From Pseudolabrys sp035718275 (GTDB taxonomy: Bacteria; Pseudomonadota; Alphaproteobacteria; Rhizobiales; Xanthobacteraceae), in NCBI GenBank assembly GCA_035718275.1, contig DASTHI010000021.1, positions 1 through 64,000 of the forward strand: a DNA stretch of 64,000 nt. The letters run 5' to 3'. Every line of letters starts with the position of its first letter. Position 1 is the first letter of the stretch. Below, in pieces: positions 1 to 8,472 of the stretch. The position numbers and the translations under genes are program-made. The notes under the pieces were generated by a model. The model searched no databases. It was not told the DNA's origin and saw nothing but the letters and a program-made list of their open reading frames with translations.

Positions 1-64
1 CCAATGCAGGGCCGAGACGATAGCTATCCTCAGCCCGTTTGCCGGCTCTTCGGCAGCGGAGGCC

Positions 65-141
65 GCGCCCGTAGCTCAGCTGGATAGAGCACCAGACTAC
101 GAATCTGGGGGTCAGGAGTTCGAATCTCTTCGGGCGCGCCA
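65..141 (+). tRNA. tRNA-Arg (anticodon ACG)
   Basis: A full 77-nt cloverleaf can be drawn. The acceptor stem GCGCCCG pairs with CGGGCGC, followed by discriminator G and an encoded CCA. The anticodon stem CCAGA/TCTGG encloses loop CTACGAA, so the anticodon is ACG (reads CGN Arg codons after A34 deamination). The T arm carries GTTCGAATC. It sits at the left edge of the catabolic region; a second tRNA-Arg lies near 40.4 kb. Confidence 0.96.
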
Positions 142-274
142 GACTTTTCTGGCACGACTTTTCGCATTGGCCACGCCCCTCTTGGCGATGAGGTGGAAAC
201 GTCACCGACCTTGTACGAAAAGGGTATCGTAGCGACATTCCTTTCCGTGCTCAGACGTGCCACATCGACACATT

Positions 275-1675
275 ATGAGTTCGATAATCGCGTTTAGCGG
301 CGAAGAATTCGAGACAAAGGTGCCGCTCGTTATAATTGGTGCCGGGGCTGCGGGTCTCTGCGCTTCACTAGCCGCAAAGGAAATGGATATCGAGGCGGTC
401 GTCGTCGAGCGAGACGAGCTACCTTCCGGTTCGACGGCACTTTCCGCCGGACTTATCCCCGCTGCCGGAACGCGTTTCCAGCGCGAGAAAGGCATTGTTG
501 ACAGCCCGGCTTTGTTCGCCGCCGACATTGAGCGCAAGGCAGGGGATGAGGCGGATCCCACCATCGTCGAAGTGGTGTCTGCGCGTGCGGCCCCGCTGGT
601 AGAATGGCTTGCGGACCGCTACGGCCTGCCTTTCGAGTTGGTGGACAACTTCAACTATCCCGGCCATTCCGCGATGCGCATGCACGGCCTGCCGACGCGG
701 ACCGGCCGCGAGCTGATAGACCGGCTGCGTGGCGCGGCCGAGGAAAACGACATCGTCATTCTCACGAAAGGTACGGCCGAACGCCTTTTCGTCGATTCCG
801 AAAGCCGCGTGCGCGGTGTTGAGATCGCGCGCCGTGACGGCAGCCGCGAGCGCATTGGTTGCGCGGCGCTCATCCTTGCCTGCAACGGCTTTGGCGGAAA
901 TCCGGAGCTTGTCCGTCGCTATATTCCGGAAATGGCGGGCGCGCTTTATTTCGGCCATCCAGGCAACCGCGGCGATGCCGTCATCTGGGGCGACGCGTTG
1001 GGAGCAGAGCTCCGGCACCTTGGCAGCTATCAAGGTCACGGCTCAGTCGCCACGCCGCACAACATTCTGATTACCTGGGCAACCATCATGCAGGGTGGGA
1101 TCCAGGTCAACGGCGAAGGTGAACGCTTTTGCGACGAGACACACGGCTACTCGGAGCAGGCGGCGGAGGTCCTGCGTCAGCCCGGCGGATTTGCGTGGAC
1201 AGTGTTTGATGCGCGCATTGCCGCGGTGGCACGGCAATTCGAAGATTTTCAAAGAGCCGAAAGCATCGGCGCCATGCTCTCGGCCAACACAGTTGAAGAG
1301 CTTGCGGGCGCAATGCGCGTGCCTGCAGGCGCTTTTGAAAAAGAATGGGATGAAGTGGAAAGCCTAAAAAAGCGCAATGGGCGGGACCGCTACGGGCGCA
1401 AATTCGAAGCGGATCAGGCGTGCAAGTCGCCCTTTCATGCAATCAAGGTCAGCGGTGCACTTTTCCATACGCAGGGCGGGCTTGCGATCGATGCCGATGC
1501 AAGGGTGAAGGGCAGAGACGGACGTCGCTTTCCCAATGTGTTTGCCGCAGGCGGCGCAGCCGCCGGCGTCTCTGGTTCGAGGGCAGCAGGATATCTCTCC
1601 GGCAATGGTCTTTTGACGGCCACCGTTCTTGGCCGGTTAGCGGGCCAAGCGGCGGCCGAGCAAATCCTGCTGTGA
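275..1675 (+). CDS. FAD-dependent oxidoreductase, fumarate reductase / ketosteroid dehydrogenase-like flavoprotein
   Basis: A 466-residue soluble flavoprotein of the FAD_binding_2 (fumarate reductase/succinate dehydrogenase flavoprotein) family. The dinucleotide-binding glycines are at residues 22-27 (GAGAAG), followed by an acidic VVVERD strand end. The C-terminal FAD-contact block NVFAAGGAAAGVSGSRAAGY is typical of free-standing members such as 3-ketosteroid dehydrogenases and urocanate/fumarate reductases. There is no heme domain or signal peptide, so a cytosolic dehydrogenase or reductase is likely. The ATG at 275 is preferred over an in-frame GTG at 257; neither has a strong ribosome site. 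It stands alone on this strand next to the tRNA, tail to tail with an ABC transporter operon. Substrate unknown. Confidence 0.8.
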   Translation: MSSIIAFSGEEFETKVPLVIIGAGAAGLCASLAAKEMDIEAVVVERDELPSGSTALSAGLIPAAGTRFQREKGIVDSPALFAADIERKAGDEADPTIVEVVSARAAPLVEWLADRYGLPFELVDNFNYPGHSAMRMHGLPTRTGRELIDRLRGAAEENDIVILTKGTAERLFVDSESRVRGVEIARRDGSRERIGCAALILACNGFGGNPELVRRYIPEMAGALYFGHPGNRGDAVIWGDALGAELRHLGSYQGHGSVATPHNILITWATIMQGGIQVNGEGERFCDETHGYSEQAAEVLRQPGGFAWTVFDARIAAVARQFEDFQRAESIGAMLSANTVEELAGAMRVPAGAFEKEWDEVESLKKRNGRDRYGRKFEADQACKSPFHAIKVSGALFHTQGGLAIDADARVKGRDGRRFPNVFAAGGAAAGVSGSRAAGYLSGNGLLTATVLGRLAGQAAAEQILL

Positions 1676-1747
1676 TGCGCGGTGCGCTGCCTCCAGTTTG
1701 CAGCTTTCCATTAGGGCAGGCTCACTCGGTTCGCCGTAGAACTCAGC

Positions 1748-2515
1748 CTAATGTTTCAAGTGGACATCATCGGCCCATGGCATCAACAACTTTTCAGCGA
1801 GCGCCACGATTCCGTAGAGAATGACTCCGAGCACGCTCAGCACCACTAGGGACGCCCACACTAGGGGCGAATTCAGTTGCGAGTTGGCGGTCAACAGTAG
1901 ATTTCCGAGGCCCTGATTGGAGCCGATGAACTCACCGATCACGGCCCCGATCACGGACAGCGTCACGGCGATCTTGGCACCGGAGAAGATCGAGGGCAGG
2001 GCGGATGGCAACTGAATTTTGAAGAACGTCTGCAGACGCGTGCACTGCAGGGATCGGGCAAGTTCAAGGAGTTCGGGAGACGTCGAGCGCAGGCCCGTCG
2101 CGGTGTCGACGACCACAGGAAAAAACGCAATGACGAACGCCATTGCGAGTTTGGATTGGATGCCGGTGCCGAACCAGACCAGAAGGATGGGAGCCACGGC
2201 GACTTTGGGAATCGACTGGCTGGCCACGAGCAAGGGATAGAACATTTGATTGGCGATCCGCGAATACGTCATAATGACCGCGATGGGAATCCCAATCCCC
2301 AATGCCAGGGCAAAGCCGTAGATGCATTCAAGTGCGGTGAACCATCCTTCCTCCGCCAAAGCTCGCGATTCCTGCACGATGGCCTGCAGCACCTGCCACG
2401 GTTTCGGCAGCACGACGACCGGAACGTGAAACAGCACCACATAATAGTGCCAGGCGAGCAGGATGATCGCCGTTCCGGCGAGAGGAAACATGAGGTGGGC
2501 TAAGCGCTTACCCAT
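1748..2515 (-). CDS. ABC transporter permease, SsuC/TauC-like
   Basis: A 255-residue inner-membrane permease of the nitrate/sulfonate/taurine/thiamine-precursor class. Several hydrophobic helices are evident and the cytoplasmic EAA-type loop lies near residues 150-175 (ELARSLQCTRLQTFFKIQLP), followed by the conserved GEFIGSNQGLG segment. It abuts the ATP-binding protein gene (stop and start touch at 2515) and ends a three-gene operon of receptor, ATPase and permease. The family imports small organic anions or pyrimidine-like molecules; its substrate here is not readable. Confidence 0.9.
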   Translation of the reverse strand: MGKRLAHLMFPLAGTAIILLAWHYYVVLFHVPVVVLPKPWQVLQAIVQESRALAEEGWFTALECIYGFALALGIGIPIAVIMTYSRIANQMFYPLLVASQSIPKVAVAPILLVWFGTGIQSKLAMAFVIAFFPVVVDTATGLRSTSPELLELARSLQCTRLQTFFKIQLPSALPSIFSGAKIAVTLSVIGAVIGEFIGSNQGLGNLLLTANSQLNSPLVWASLVVLSVLGVILYGIVALAEKLLMPWADDVHLKH

Positions 2516-3327
2516 CAGTGAACGATCCCTAGCGCGACGCCCGCCTGCCGCTCCAGTTCGGTGAACTCGGGCAGGAATCGCGTTTTCGAAGAGCGGGGGT
2601 ACGGGATGTCGATCGTGATCTCCTTCACGATGACTGCCGGGCGTTTCGAAAAGACGACCACCTTGTCTGAGAGATAGATCGCCTCTGAAATGCTGTGAGT
2701 GACGAAAAGAACGGTCGCGCCGGTCACACGTCGCAGATCGAGCAGGAGGTCATTCATTTCCAGCCTGGTTAATTCATCGAGTGCTCCGAATGGTTCGTCC
2801 ATGAGAAGAATGGAAGGCTCGTGAATAATGGCGCGGCAGAGTGCGACGCGTTGCTGCATGCCGCCGGATAGTTGGCGCGGATAGGCATTTTCGAATCCAT
2901 CGAGGCCCACCAGCTTGAGAATCTCATGAGCGCGTGCCTTCGCGCGCCCATCATTCCTCCCGAGTACCTCCATCGGAAATAGAACGTTTGCGAGCACACT
3001 CCGCCACGGCATCAGCGTCGGAGCCTGAAAGACCACACCGACGCCCGGATAGGGCCCTTCGATAGTGTTTTCATCAAGTTGAAGCAGGCCGCTGCTTGCG
3101 GGGATGAGGCCCCCCATCATCTTGAGGATGGTCGTCTTGCCGCAGCCGGAAGGCCCGAGCAGCGAAATCAGGTCGCCTTTGCGAAAATGAAATGAAACGT
3201 CCTTCACCGCCGGGACTTGCTGGCCCGCGGCGATGAATGTTTTCGTTACATTGGCGACGCGGCCGAAGGGTGAGTGCTGACCAGTACCCTTCGGGTCTGC
3301 TGTTATGCCTGTTTCACCTGCGCTCAC
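2515..3327 (-). CDS. ABC transporter ATP-binding protein, SsuB/TauB-like
   Basis: The nucleotide-binding subunit of the first NMT1-type importer. Visible motifs are Walker A GPSGCGKTT, signature LSGGMQQR, Walker B ILLMDEP and the switch histidine in FVTHS. The frame stays open back to an ATG at 3465, but that start would overlap the receptor gene by 100 nt and add residues with no family resemblance. A GTG at 3327, just after the receptor stop and preceded by AGAGG, gives the usual length of about 270 residues. That start choice is inference; the ATPase assignment is firm. Confidence 0.88.
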   Translation of the reverse strand: MSAGETGITADPKGTGQHSPFGRVANVTKTFIAAGQQVPAVKDVSFHFRKGDLISLLGPSGCGKTTILKMMGGLIPASSGLLQLDENTIEGPYPGVGVVFQAPTLMPWRSVLANVLFPMEVLGRNDGRAKARAHEILKLVGLDGFENAYPRQLSGGMQQRVALCRAIIHEPSILLMDEPFGALDELTRLEMNDLLLDLRRVTGATVLFVTHSISEAIYLSDKVVVFSKRPAVIVKEITIDIPYPRSSKTRFLPEFTELERQAGVALGIVH

Positions 3328-3365
3328 GCTCGCGTCAGCCTCTGGTTTTTGTTCACCATGAGCGG

Positions 3366-4394
3366 CTAGGGCATGATCGGTTTCGCAGGCAGGAAGCCGG
3401 TCATGTAAACGTCCTGCGGCTTCGGTGCTTTCTCCTTCGGGAAACCGCCATTTTCGGCCATCCATTCCACCGATGTCTTCATCCGCTCCGCTGTAAAACT
3501 GCCAAGTCCGTTCTTTTTCACGTCAGGCGTGACACTCAGATCCTCCACGATCTTGAGCTCTTCAACAGTAATGTCGTTCTTCAGGGCCTTGGCGTATTTT
3601 TGGATGATCTCGGCAGCTTCCTCCTTGTGCTGGAAGGAATACTGATAACCGCGCAAAGTCGCCCGTACGAATCCCTTCACGATTTCCGGATTTTCTTTAA
3701 TGAACTTCTCGGTCGCGCCGATCCCGTTGGAGTAGAGGTCGAGACCATGATCGGCGAAGAGGAATGTAACAACTTTCGCATCCTTCACCGCTCTTTCCAT
3801 CGCCGGCTTGGTGATAATGAAGAAGTCGATGGCCGGGATCTTGCGCGTCGCCAACATCGCTATACGTGCCGACGGCTCGATGCTCTCCATCTTCAATTTG
3901 CTCGGATCAAGACCTTCCTTGCGCATCATCGCGCGAGCAATGTTGGTGATGTAGCTGCCTGTGTTTGAGCCGACCGTCAGGCCTTCAAAATCCTTGAGCT
4001 TTGTGACATTGGCCCCCGGGTCGAGCGAGAAAAAACAGAATGGGGCCTTCTGGTAAATGACCGACACGACCTTGACGGTCGATCCTTCGGCGCGAGCAAC
4101 AACGAGACTTGCGACATCTACGAAACCAAGTTGCGCGATACCCGACTCAACATTCTGGATTCCCTGTGCCGTGCCCTTGGCCGGAACGATGTTAACGTTC
4201 AGACCCTCTTCCTTGTAGAACCCCTTGGCGATTGCGACATAGAACGGCGCATGCCGTCCCAGCGTAATGAAATCCAGGGAGAACGTTATGTCGGTCAGTT
4301 TCTTTTCCTGGGCCTGAACCTGCCCAAGATCGCCTGTCGCCCCACCAAGCACTAGCCAGGCGGAGCAAAGGACCGTCGCAATCAGCTTCTTCAT
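3366..4394 (-). CDS. ABC transporter substrate-binding protein, NMT1/THI5-like
   Basis: A 342-residue periplasmic receptor of the NMT1/THI5 and SsuA/TauA superfamily. It has a Sec signal peptide (MKKL, hydrophobic core, cleavage near VQAQE), then the motif DFITLGRHAPFYVAIAKGFY, where the family binds its ligand, and a second-lobe segment DLYSNGIGATEKFIKENPE. A closely similar motif order occurs in the receptor at 18.5 kb, so two of the three importers are close paralogues. It is the first gene of the operon. The lineage transports hydroxymethylpyrimidine-like precursors, sulfonates or nitrate; the ligand here is unknown. Confidence 0.9.
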   Translation of the reverse strand: MKKLIATVLCSAWLVLGGATGDLGQVQAQEKKLTDITFSLDFITLGRHAPFYVAIAKGFYKEEGLNVNIVPAKGTAQGIQNVESGIAQLGFVDVASLVVARAEGSTVKVVSVIYQKAPFCFFSLDPGANVTKLKDFEGLTVGSNTGSYITNIARAMMRKEGLDPSKLKMESIEPSARIAMLATRKIPAIDFFIITKPAMERAVKDAKVVTFLFADHGLDLYSNGIGATEKFIKENPEIVKGFVRATLRGYQYSFQHKEEAAEIIQKYAKALKNDITVEELKIVEDLSVTPDVKKNGLGSFTAERMKTSVEWMAENGGFPKEKAPKPQDVYMTGFLPAKPIMP

Positions 4395-4427
4395 TTGACC
4401 CTCCTCGAGTTGCCCTTGCCGCCGATG

Positions 4428-5201
4428 TCACCTTTGCACAGTTGCCTGCGTCTGTTGATTCACCGGTGTGATCCGGTGTTCGAGAACTGCCCCAGTGAGA
4501 TTCGCTGAAGCGTCAGAGATCAGATAGAGCAATGTCGGAACCACACCCTCGGGTTCTCCGATCCCAATCGAGCTACGATAATGCTCGCGTTCGGACTCGC
4601 TGCTTACATTCATGAAAATCGGTGTTGCCCTCACCCCCGGCGACAATACGTTCGCACGCACGTTGTAGTCTCGAAGTTCCTGCGCTACCGACTTGATCAT
4701 CCCGATCAGCGCGGCCTTGCTTGCGGCATATGCGCTTGCGCCAGGCCAGCCGGTCAGCGCAAGTCCGGAGGTGAACGCAACGATCGCGCCGGCTCTTTGC
4801 GCCTTCATCAGCGGGATGATTGAATGGAGGCAATAGAAGACCCCGTTCAGATTTGTATCGATCACGTCGCGCCATTCATGGGCGCTCATTTTGTCAGCCT
4901 CGTTACGAATTTGGATGGCAGCAGCAAGCACTGCGGCATCAAGCCGCGGATATTTCTGTCGCACGTCATCCAGCAGATTTCTTACGGCGTCTTCATTTGA
5001 AACGTCGACCTGCCGCAAATCGATTTTCTTGTGCAATTCTGCATCCAGATTATGCATCAGATTGTCATGCCGGCGATCGATCGCGATGACCGCTGCACCC
5101 TCGCGCGCGCAGTATTTCGCCAGTGCAGCACCGATCCCGCTGCCCGCTCCCGTGATCAGCACGGTCGCGTCCTCGAACCGGTATGAAACCGTGATACTCA
5201 C
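4428..5201 (-). CDS. SDR family NAD(P)-dependent oxidoreductase
   Basis: A 257-residue classical short-chain dehydrogenase. The Rossmann motif ITGAGSGIGAALA lies near the N-terminus and an acidic residue after the second strand (AIDRR) suggests NAD preference. The catalytic segment is YAASKAALIG, with a serine in TSGLALTGWPG before it. It overlaps the upstream flavin monooxygenase by 4 nt (5198-5201), so the two are translationally coupled. The likely role is oxidising an alcohol made in that pathway; substrate unknown. Confidence 0.88.
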   Translation of the reverse strand: MSITVSYRFEDATVLITGAGSGIGAALAKYCAREGAAVIAIDRRHDNLMHNLDAELHKKIDLRQVDVSNEDAVRNLLDDVRQKYPRLDAAVLAAAIQIRNEADKMSAHEWRDVIDTNLNGVFYCLHSIIPLMKAQRAGAIVAFTSGLALTGWPGASAYAASKAALIGMIKSVAQELRDYNVRANVLSPGVRATPIFMNVSSESEREHYRSSIGIGEPEGVVPTLLYLISDASANLTGAVLEHRITPVNQQTQATVQR

Positions 5202-6805
5202 GCCGGCACTGCCTCCCGCAGCGGTCTGAGTGCGACGCGATACGCTGCTTCTGCCTGGCCCGCCCCCATCGGGGCGATGGCGGCGATGTGGTCATCGGGA
5301 CGCACCAGGACCATCGTTTCTGCCGGACAGCCGTAGCGCTGCATGATGCGGTTTCCTGAATCCAGGAGCGAATGTTCGCGTACGGCTGAATCCCTCGGCG
5401 CATCCCAGCGCGAGACGGCGTAGTGACTGATCCAAGGATATCCCTTTTCGGGGATGTCCGGGCGCCGGCGGACGTCCGTAAAATAGAGCGCGACAAAAGA
5501 CCTGCCGAACAGGTCATGCAGCCTGACCTCGCGGCCGGCACTGTCGTGCACGAGCCCATCTGGCGCGCGATCTCCGATAGCGACCGGTGGAGGCTCGGCG
5601 AAGGGCTTCACCATCGACCAGTCGCCGCTTCCGTCAAGGTCGAGACGAACGCCGAGCAGTGATCGCGTGTAGGCGTTGCCCCATTGATGGCCGCTCATCG
5701 CTTTCACGTCCACCGTCCGTTTGGCCATGTAAGCACGCGCAGCCTCGGCCATCGCTCCTGACCCGTGTTCGGCAAGAGGCTTCTGCTCGCGCTCGAATCC
5801 ATCAAGAAGGCTGTCGTTGCCCCAACCGCGCATGATCCAGGCAATACGCCAGGCAAGATTATTGGCATCGAGAATGCCGGTGTTGAGCCCAAGGGCCCAC
5901 ATGGGCGTAATCAGGTGCGCGGCATCGCCGAGCAGAACTATACGTCCGTGCCGCCATTTACCGGCGACTCGGTGATAAATCTTGAACAGGTTGGTACCCA
6001 GCAGCTCCGCGTTTTTTGCACCACCGATGAACTCGATTGCCTTCTCACGCAATTCGTCGGCTGTGAATTCACGCTGCCCTTCAAACACCGGATAAAGGAA
6101 ACGCCAGCACTCGGGCTGACGGACCAAAATCATCCACTCTTTCGCATCGCTGAAATAACCGAGATAGGGAAAGTCGCGTGGGTTCTCGACGTCGAGGTCA
6201 ACCTTCAGATCGACCAGCGCAAATCGCTCGGGAAGAGAACGACCCTCGACGGATACGCCGAGGCGCTCACGAACCGTGCTGCGTCCACCGTCACAGGCCA
6301 GAAGAAAGCTCGTCTCAAAAGTCCTTTCGCCATCAGGTGTATCCAGCATGAGCGTTACACCATTTGCATGCTGCCTGAAGTCTATGAGGCGGTGGCGATA
6401 TCGAACCTCGCCGTATCGCGACTCTTTCAGGCACTCGTAGAGAGCGGGCTCCATATCGTGCTGAGGCAAGTTGATGACGAAGGGAAATCGCGTCTCGTCC
6501 CGGAGCAGATGCAGCTTCACAGAACTACGCTTGCGATTGCTGGCGCGCTCGACGTCGCCGACTTCGTCGACACGCATGGCTTTCGTCAGAATTTTGGCAG
6601 CCGCGCCGAAGCGCTGCCAGATCTCGAGAGTGCGAATCAATGTGGTTCCGGCCTTCGTCTCGGTCGAGAGGCCGGAATTGGCTTCGAACACTACAAATGG
6701 AATTCTGTAAAACGATAGCCCAAGTGCCGTGGTGAGGCCGACGGGCCCGGCTCCGACGATGGCCACCGGGTACTCGGAGCTCAATGGAATCGCATCGCTG
6801 TCCAT
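5198..6805 (-). CDS. FAD-dependent aromatic monooxygenase (class A, PheA/TfdB/MhpA family)
   Basis: A 535-residue flavoprotein hydroxylase. GAGPVG near the N-terminus binds FAD, the LACDGGRSTVRERLG block is the DG motif of class A hydroxylases, and GRIVLLGDAAHLITPMWALG is the FAD ribityl-binding GD motif. About 100 C-terminal residues form a thioredoxin-like domain as in phenol hydroxylases (GDRAPDGLVHDSAGREVRLHD). The ATG at 6805 (MDSDAIPLSS) is preferred because the 70 upstream residues have no family resemblance and would fill the promoter region shared with the divergent hydrolase gene. It probably hydroxylates an aromatic or heteroaromatic ring using NAD(P)H and O2. Confidence 0.88.
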   Translation of the reverse strand: MDSDAIPLSSEYPVAIVGAGPVGLTTALGLSFYRIPFVVFEANSGLSTETKAGTTLIRTLEIWQRFGAAAKILTKAMRVDEVGDVERASNRKRSSVKLHLLRDETRFPFVINLPQHDMEPALYECLKESRYGEVRYRHRLIDFRQHANGVTLMLDTPDGERTFETSFLLACDGGRSTVRERLGVSVEGRSLPERFALVDLKVDLDVENPRDFPYLGYFSDAKEWMILVRQPECWRFLYPVFEGQREFTADELREKAIEFIGGAKNAELLGTNLFKIYHRVAGKWRHGRIVLLGDAAHLITPMWALGLNTGILDANNLAWRIAWIMRGWGNDSLLDGFEREQKPLAEHGSGAMAEAARAYMAKRTVDVKAMSGHQWGNAYTRSLLGVRLDLDGSGDWSMVKPFAEPPPVAIGDRAPDGLVHDSAGREVRLHDLFGRSFVALYFTDVRRRPDIPEKGYPWISHYAVSRWDAPRDSAVREHSLLDSGNRIMQRYGCPAETMVLVRPDDHIAAIAPMGAGQAEAAYRVALRPLREAVPA

Positions 6806-6949
6806 CGTCACACGCCGCCACGCGGGCTTCGACCGGCCCGCGATCAGTGGCCGGAAAGCAACGCAAGATTTTTCCGGCGAACTTTTTTCACATCGCGCGA
6901 GCTTGCCGGCAACAAAAGCATCGCATTCGAAATTTCTATGTGTCAATAT

Positions 6950-6977
6950 ATTTTCGAAAATCGGTACAATTTCCGAT
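6950..6977. promoter_or_regulatory. Palindromic candidate operator in a divergent promoter region
   Basis: Between the divergent monooxygenase (start 6805) and hydrolase (start 7000) lies a perfect 12-bp palindrome ATTTTCGAAAAT (6950-6961). It runs into an inverted pair ATCGG (6960-6964) and CCGAT (6973-6977). The surrounding stretch is AT-rich in a GC-rich context. The GntR regulator at 7740 is the nearest candidate binder; that link is inference. Confidence 0.4.
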
Positions 6978-6999
6978 AGTCCAGACACCGCGTGGCAGT

Positions 7000-7674
7000 A
7001 TGAGTGCGCAACCAATTTCGCTGCAAACGAGCGATGGCCACACGCTGAGCGCGTACGAGGCGCGGCCGGACAAATCGCCCCGGGGAGGCATCGTCCTGCT
7101 GCAAGAGATCTTTGGTCTCACCAGCTACATTCGGCGCGTGTGCGACGGCTTTGCCGCGCATGGTTATCATGTGCTCGCGCCCGCATTGTTCGACAGGATT
7201 CGTCCTGGCATCGTCCTCGGTTATTCAAAAGACGATGCTATCAAAGGGCGGGAGTTCCGCGCGCAAATTCCCTGGGACAAGACTTTCAACGATGTCCGGG
7301 CTGCCATGGTGTTTCTTCAGCAGTCCGGCAAGGTTGCGACGCTCGGTTATTGCTGGGGCGGTACCATTTCCTGGCGCGCCGCCTGCCAAATCGAATCTGT
7401 GTCGGGGGCGGTCTGCTATTACGGCACGCAGATCAGCCCATACACCTCCGAGCACCCGCGCTGCCCCGTTTTGATGCACTTTGGCGATAGGGATTCTATC
7501 TCCACGCTTGACCATGCGGGAGCATTGCGCGCCTCTCAGGGCGCTCAGGTGGAAATCCAGGTTTATCCGGCCGGTCACGGTTTTAGCTGCGATGAGACGC
7601 CGAACTATCATGCGGCGAGCGCAAACCTCGCGCTGCAACGCTCGCTCGATTTCCTGTCTCAACAGATTGGATAG
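7000..7674 (+). CDS. Dienelactone hydrolase family protein
   Basis: A 224-residue alpha/beta hydrolase of the dienelactone hydrolase family. The triad is complete: Cys118 in GYCWGG, Asp165 in GDRD, and His193 in PAGHGF. Glu36 (LQEIFG) occupies the position of the glutamate that tunes the catalytic Cys in ClcD. In known pathways such enzymes open lactones after ring cleavage. The ATG at 7000 (MSAQPISLQT) is used; the open frame extends upstream through the divergent promoter without family resemblance. It faces the flavin monooxygenase across a palindrome-bearing promoter. Confidence 0.9.
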   Translation: MSAQPISLQTSDGHTLSAYEARPDKSPRGGIVLLQEIFGLTSYIRRVCDGFAAHGYHVLAPALFDRIRPGIVLGYSKDDAIKGREFRAQIPWDKTFNDVRAAMVFLQQSGKVATLGYCWGGTISWRAACQIESVSGAVCYYGTQISPYTSEHPRCPVLMHFGDRDSISTLDHAGALRASQGAQVEIQVYPAGHGFSCDETPNYHAASANLALQRSLDFLSQQIG

Positions 7675-7739
7675 ACGAGGCTATGCAAGGTGACTAGAAG
7701 ACTCCAGCTTATCGTATTCCTTAGCGCGCAGGCGCCGCC

Positions 7740-8471
7740 ATGACCCTTGTCCATCAACACGACGGCGGAATTGAGTTGACGGTCAACGCTCAGGTTTTCC
7801 GTCAGATGCGCCTGGATATCGTGACTTGCCGGCTCATGCCGAACGAGCGGCTGCGTATCGAGGATCTGCGAAAACGATACGGGGTAGGGGGCAGTCCGAT
7901 CCGCGAAGCCTTGATGCGGCTCGAGGCAGAGGGGCTGGCAATCCTCGAGCAGAACAAGGGATTTCGTGTCTCGCCGGTCTCGCGCGAGCACCTGCTGGAT
8001 CTGATGAAAACGCGCGTTGAGATCGAAGGACTTGCCCTGCGCTGGTCGATCGAGAAAGGCGGCGTCGAATGGGAGGCAGACCTGCTTGCTGCATTCCATC
8101 GACTGTCGCACCAGAAAAAGACGCTACGGATACAGGGCGACGAAATCAATCTCGTGTGGTTTAGGGAGCATCGCAATTTTCATGGCGCGCTCACCGCCGC
8201 CTGCGGATCTCCACATCTGAGCGGGATTCGTGAAAATCTGTTTGCTCAGGCGGAGCGGTACGTCGCGCTTTCGATCATCTCGAAGTGCCCGGCGCGCAAC
8301 GATGCTGGCGAGCACGAGCAGATTATGCGGGCCGCTCTGACAAGAAACACGGAGCGAGCGATCCATCTGATGGCGGACCATCTCAGTCGGACCAATGAAC
8401 GGGTGGCAAAGGCGCTAGTGCCGGCAATGTCGCATCCCATTAGATTGCGGCGCTTGATCAGCAAAAGATGA
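7740..8471 (+). CDS. GntR family transcriptional regulator, FadR/FCD type
   Basis: A 243-residue regulator with an N-terminal winged helix (about residues 20-85: RIEDLRKRYGVGGSPIREAL then RLEAEGL) and an all-helical FCD ligand-binding domain. FCD metal-site features are visible as histidines in WFREHRNFH and EHEQIMRAA. It lies directly upstream of an Ldh-family dehydrogenase gene (1-nt gap), so it probably controls the 8.5-12.6 kb catabolic operon and perhaps the divergent promoter near 6.95 kb. Effectors of this class are typically small organic acids. Confidence 0.9.
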   Translation: MTLVHQHDGGIELTVNAQVFRQMRLDIVTCRLMPNERLRIEDLRKRYGVGGSPIREALMRLEAEGLAILEQNKGFRVSPVSREHLLDLMKTRVEIEGLALRWSIEKGGVEWEADLLAAFHRLSHQKKTLRIQGDEINLVWFREHRNFHGALTAACGSPHLSGIRENLFAQAERYVALSIISKCPARNDAGEHEQIMRAALTRNTERAIHLMADHLSRTNERVAKALVPAMSHPIRLRRLISKR

Positions 8472-8472
8472 A

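Noticed and set aside
30..263. ORF antisense to tRNA-Arg(ACG) with IRTPDPQIRSLVLYPAEL
   Set aside because: This peptide is the translated complement of the tRNA gene; the same phrase recurs antisense to the tRNA at 40.4 kb. It is a well-known spurious annotation.
5765..6718. 317-codon plus-strand ORF inside the flavin monooxygenase
   Set aside because: Complementary-strand shadow of a clear class A hydroxylase; no family motif.
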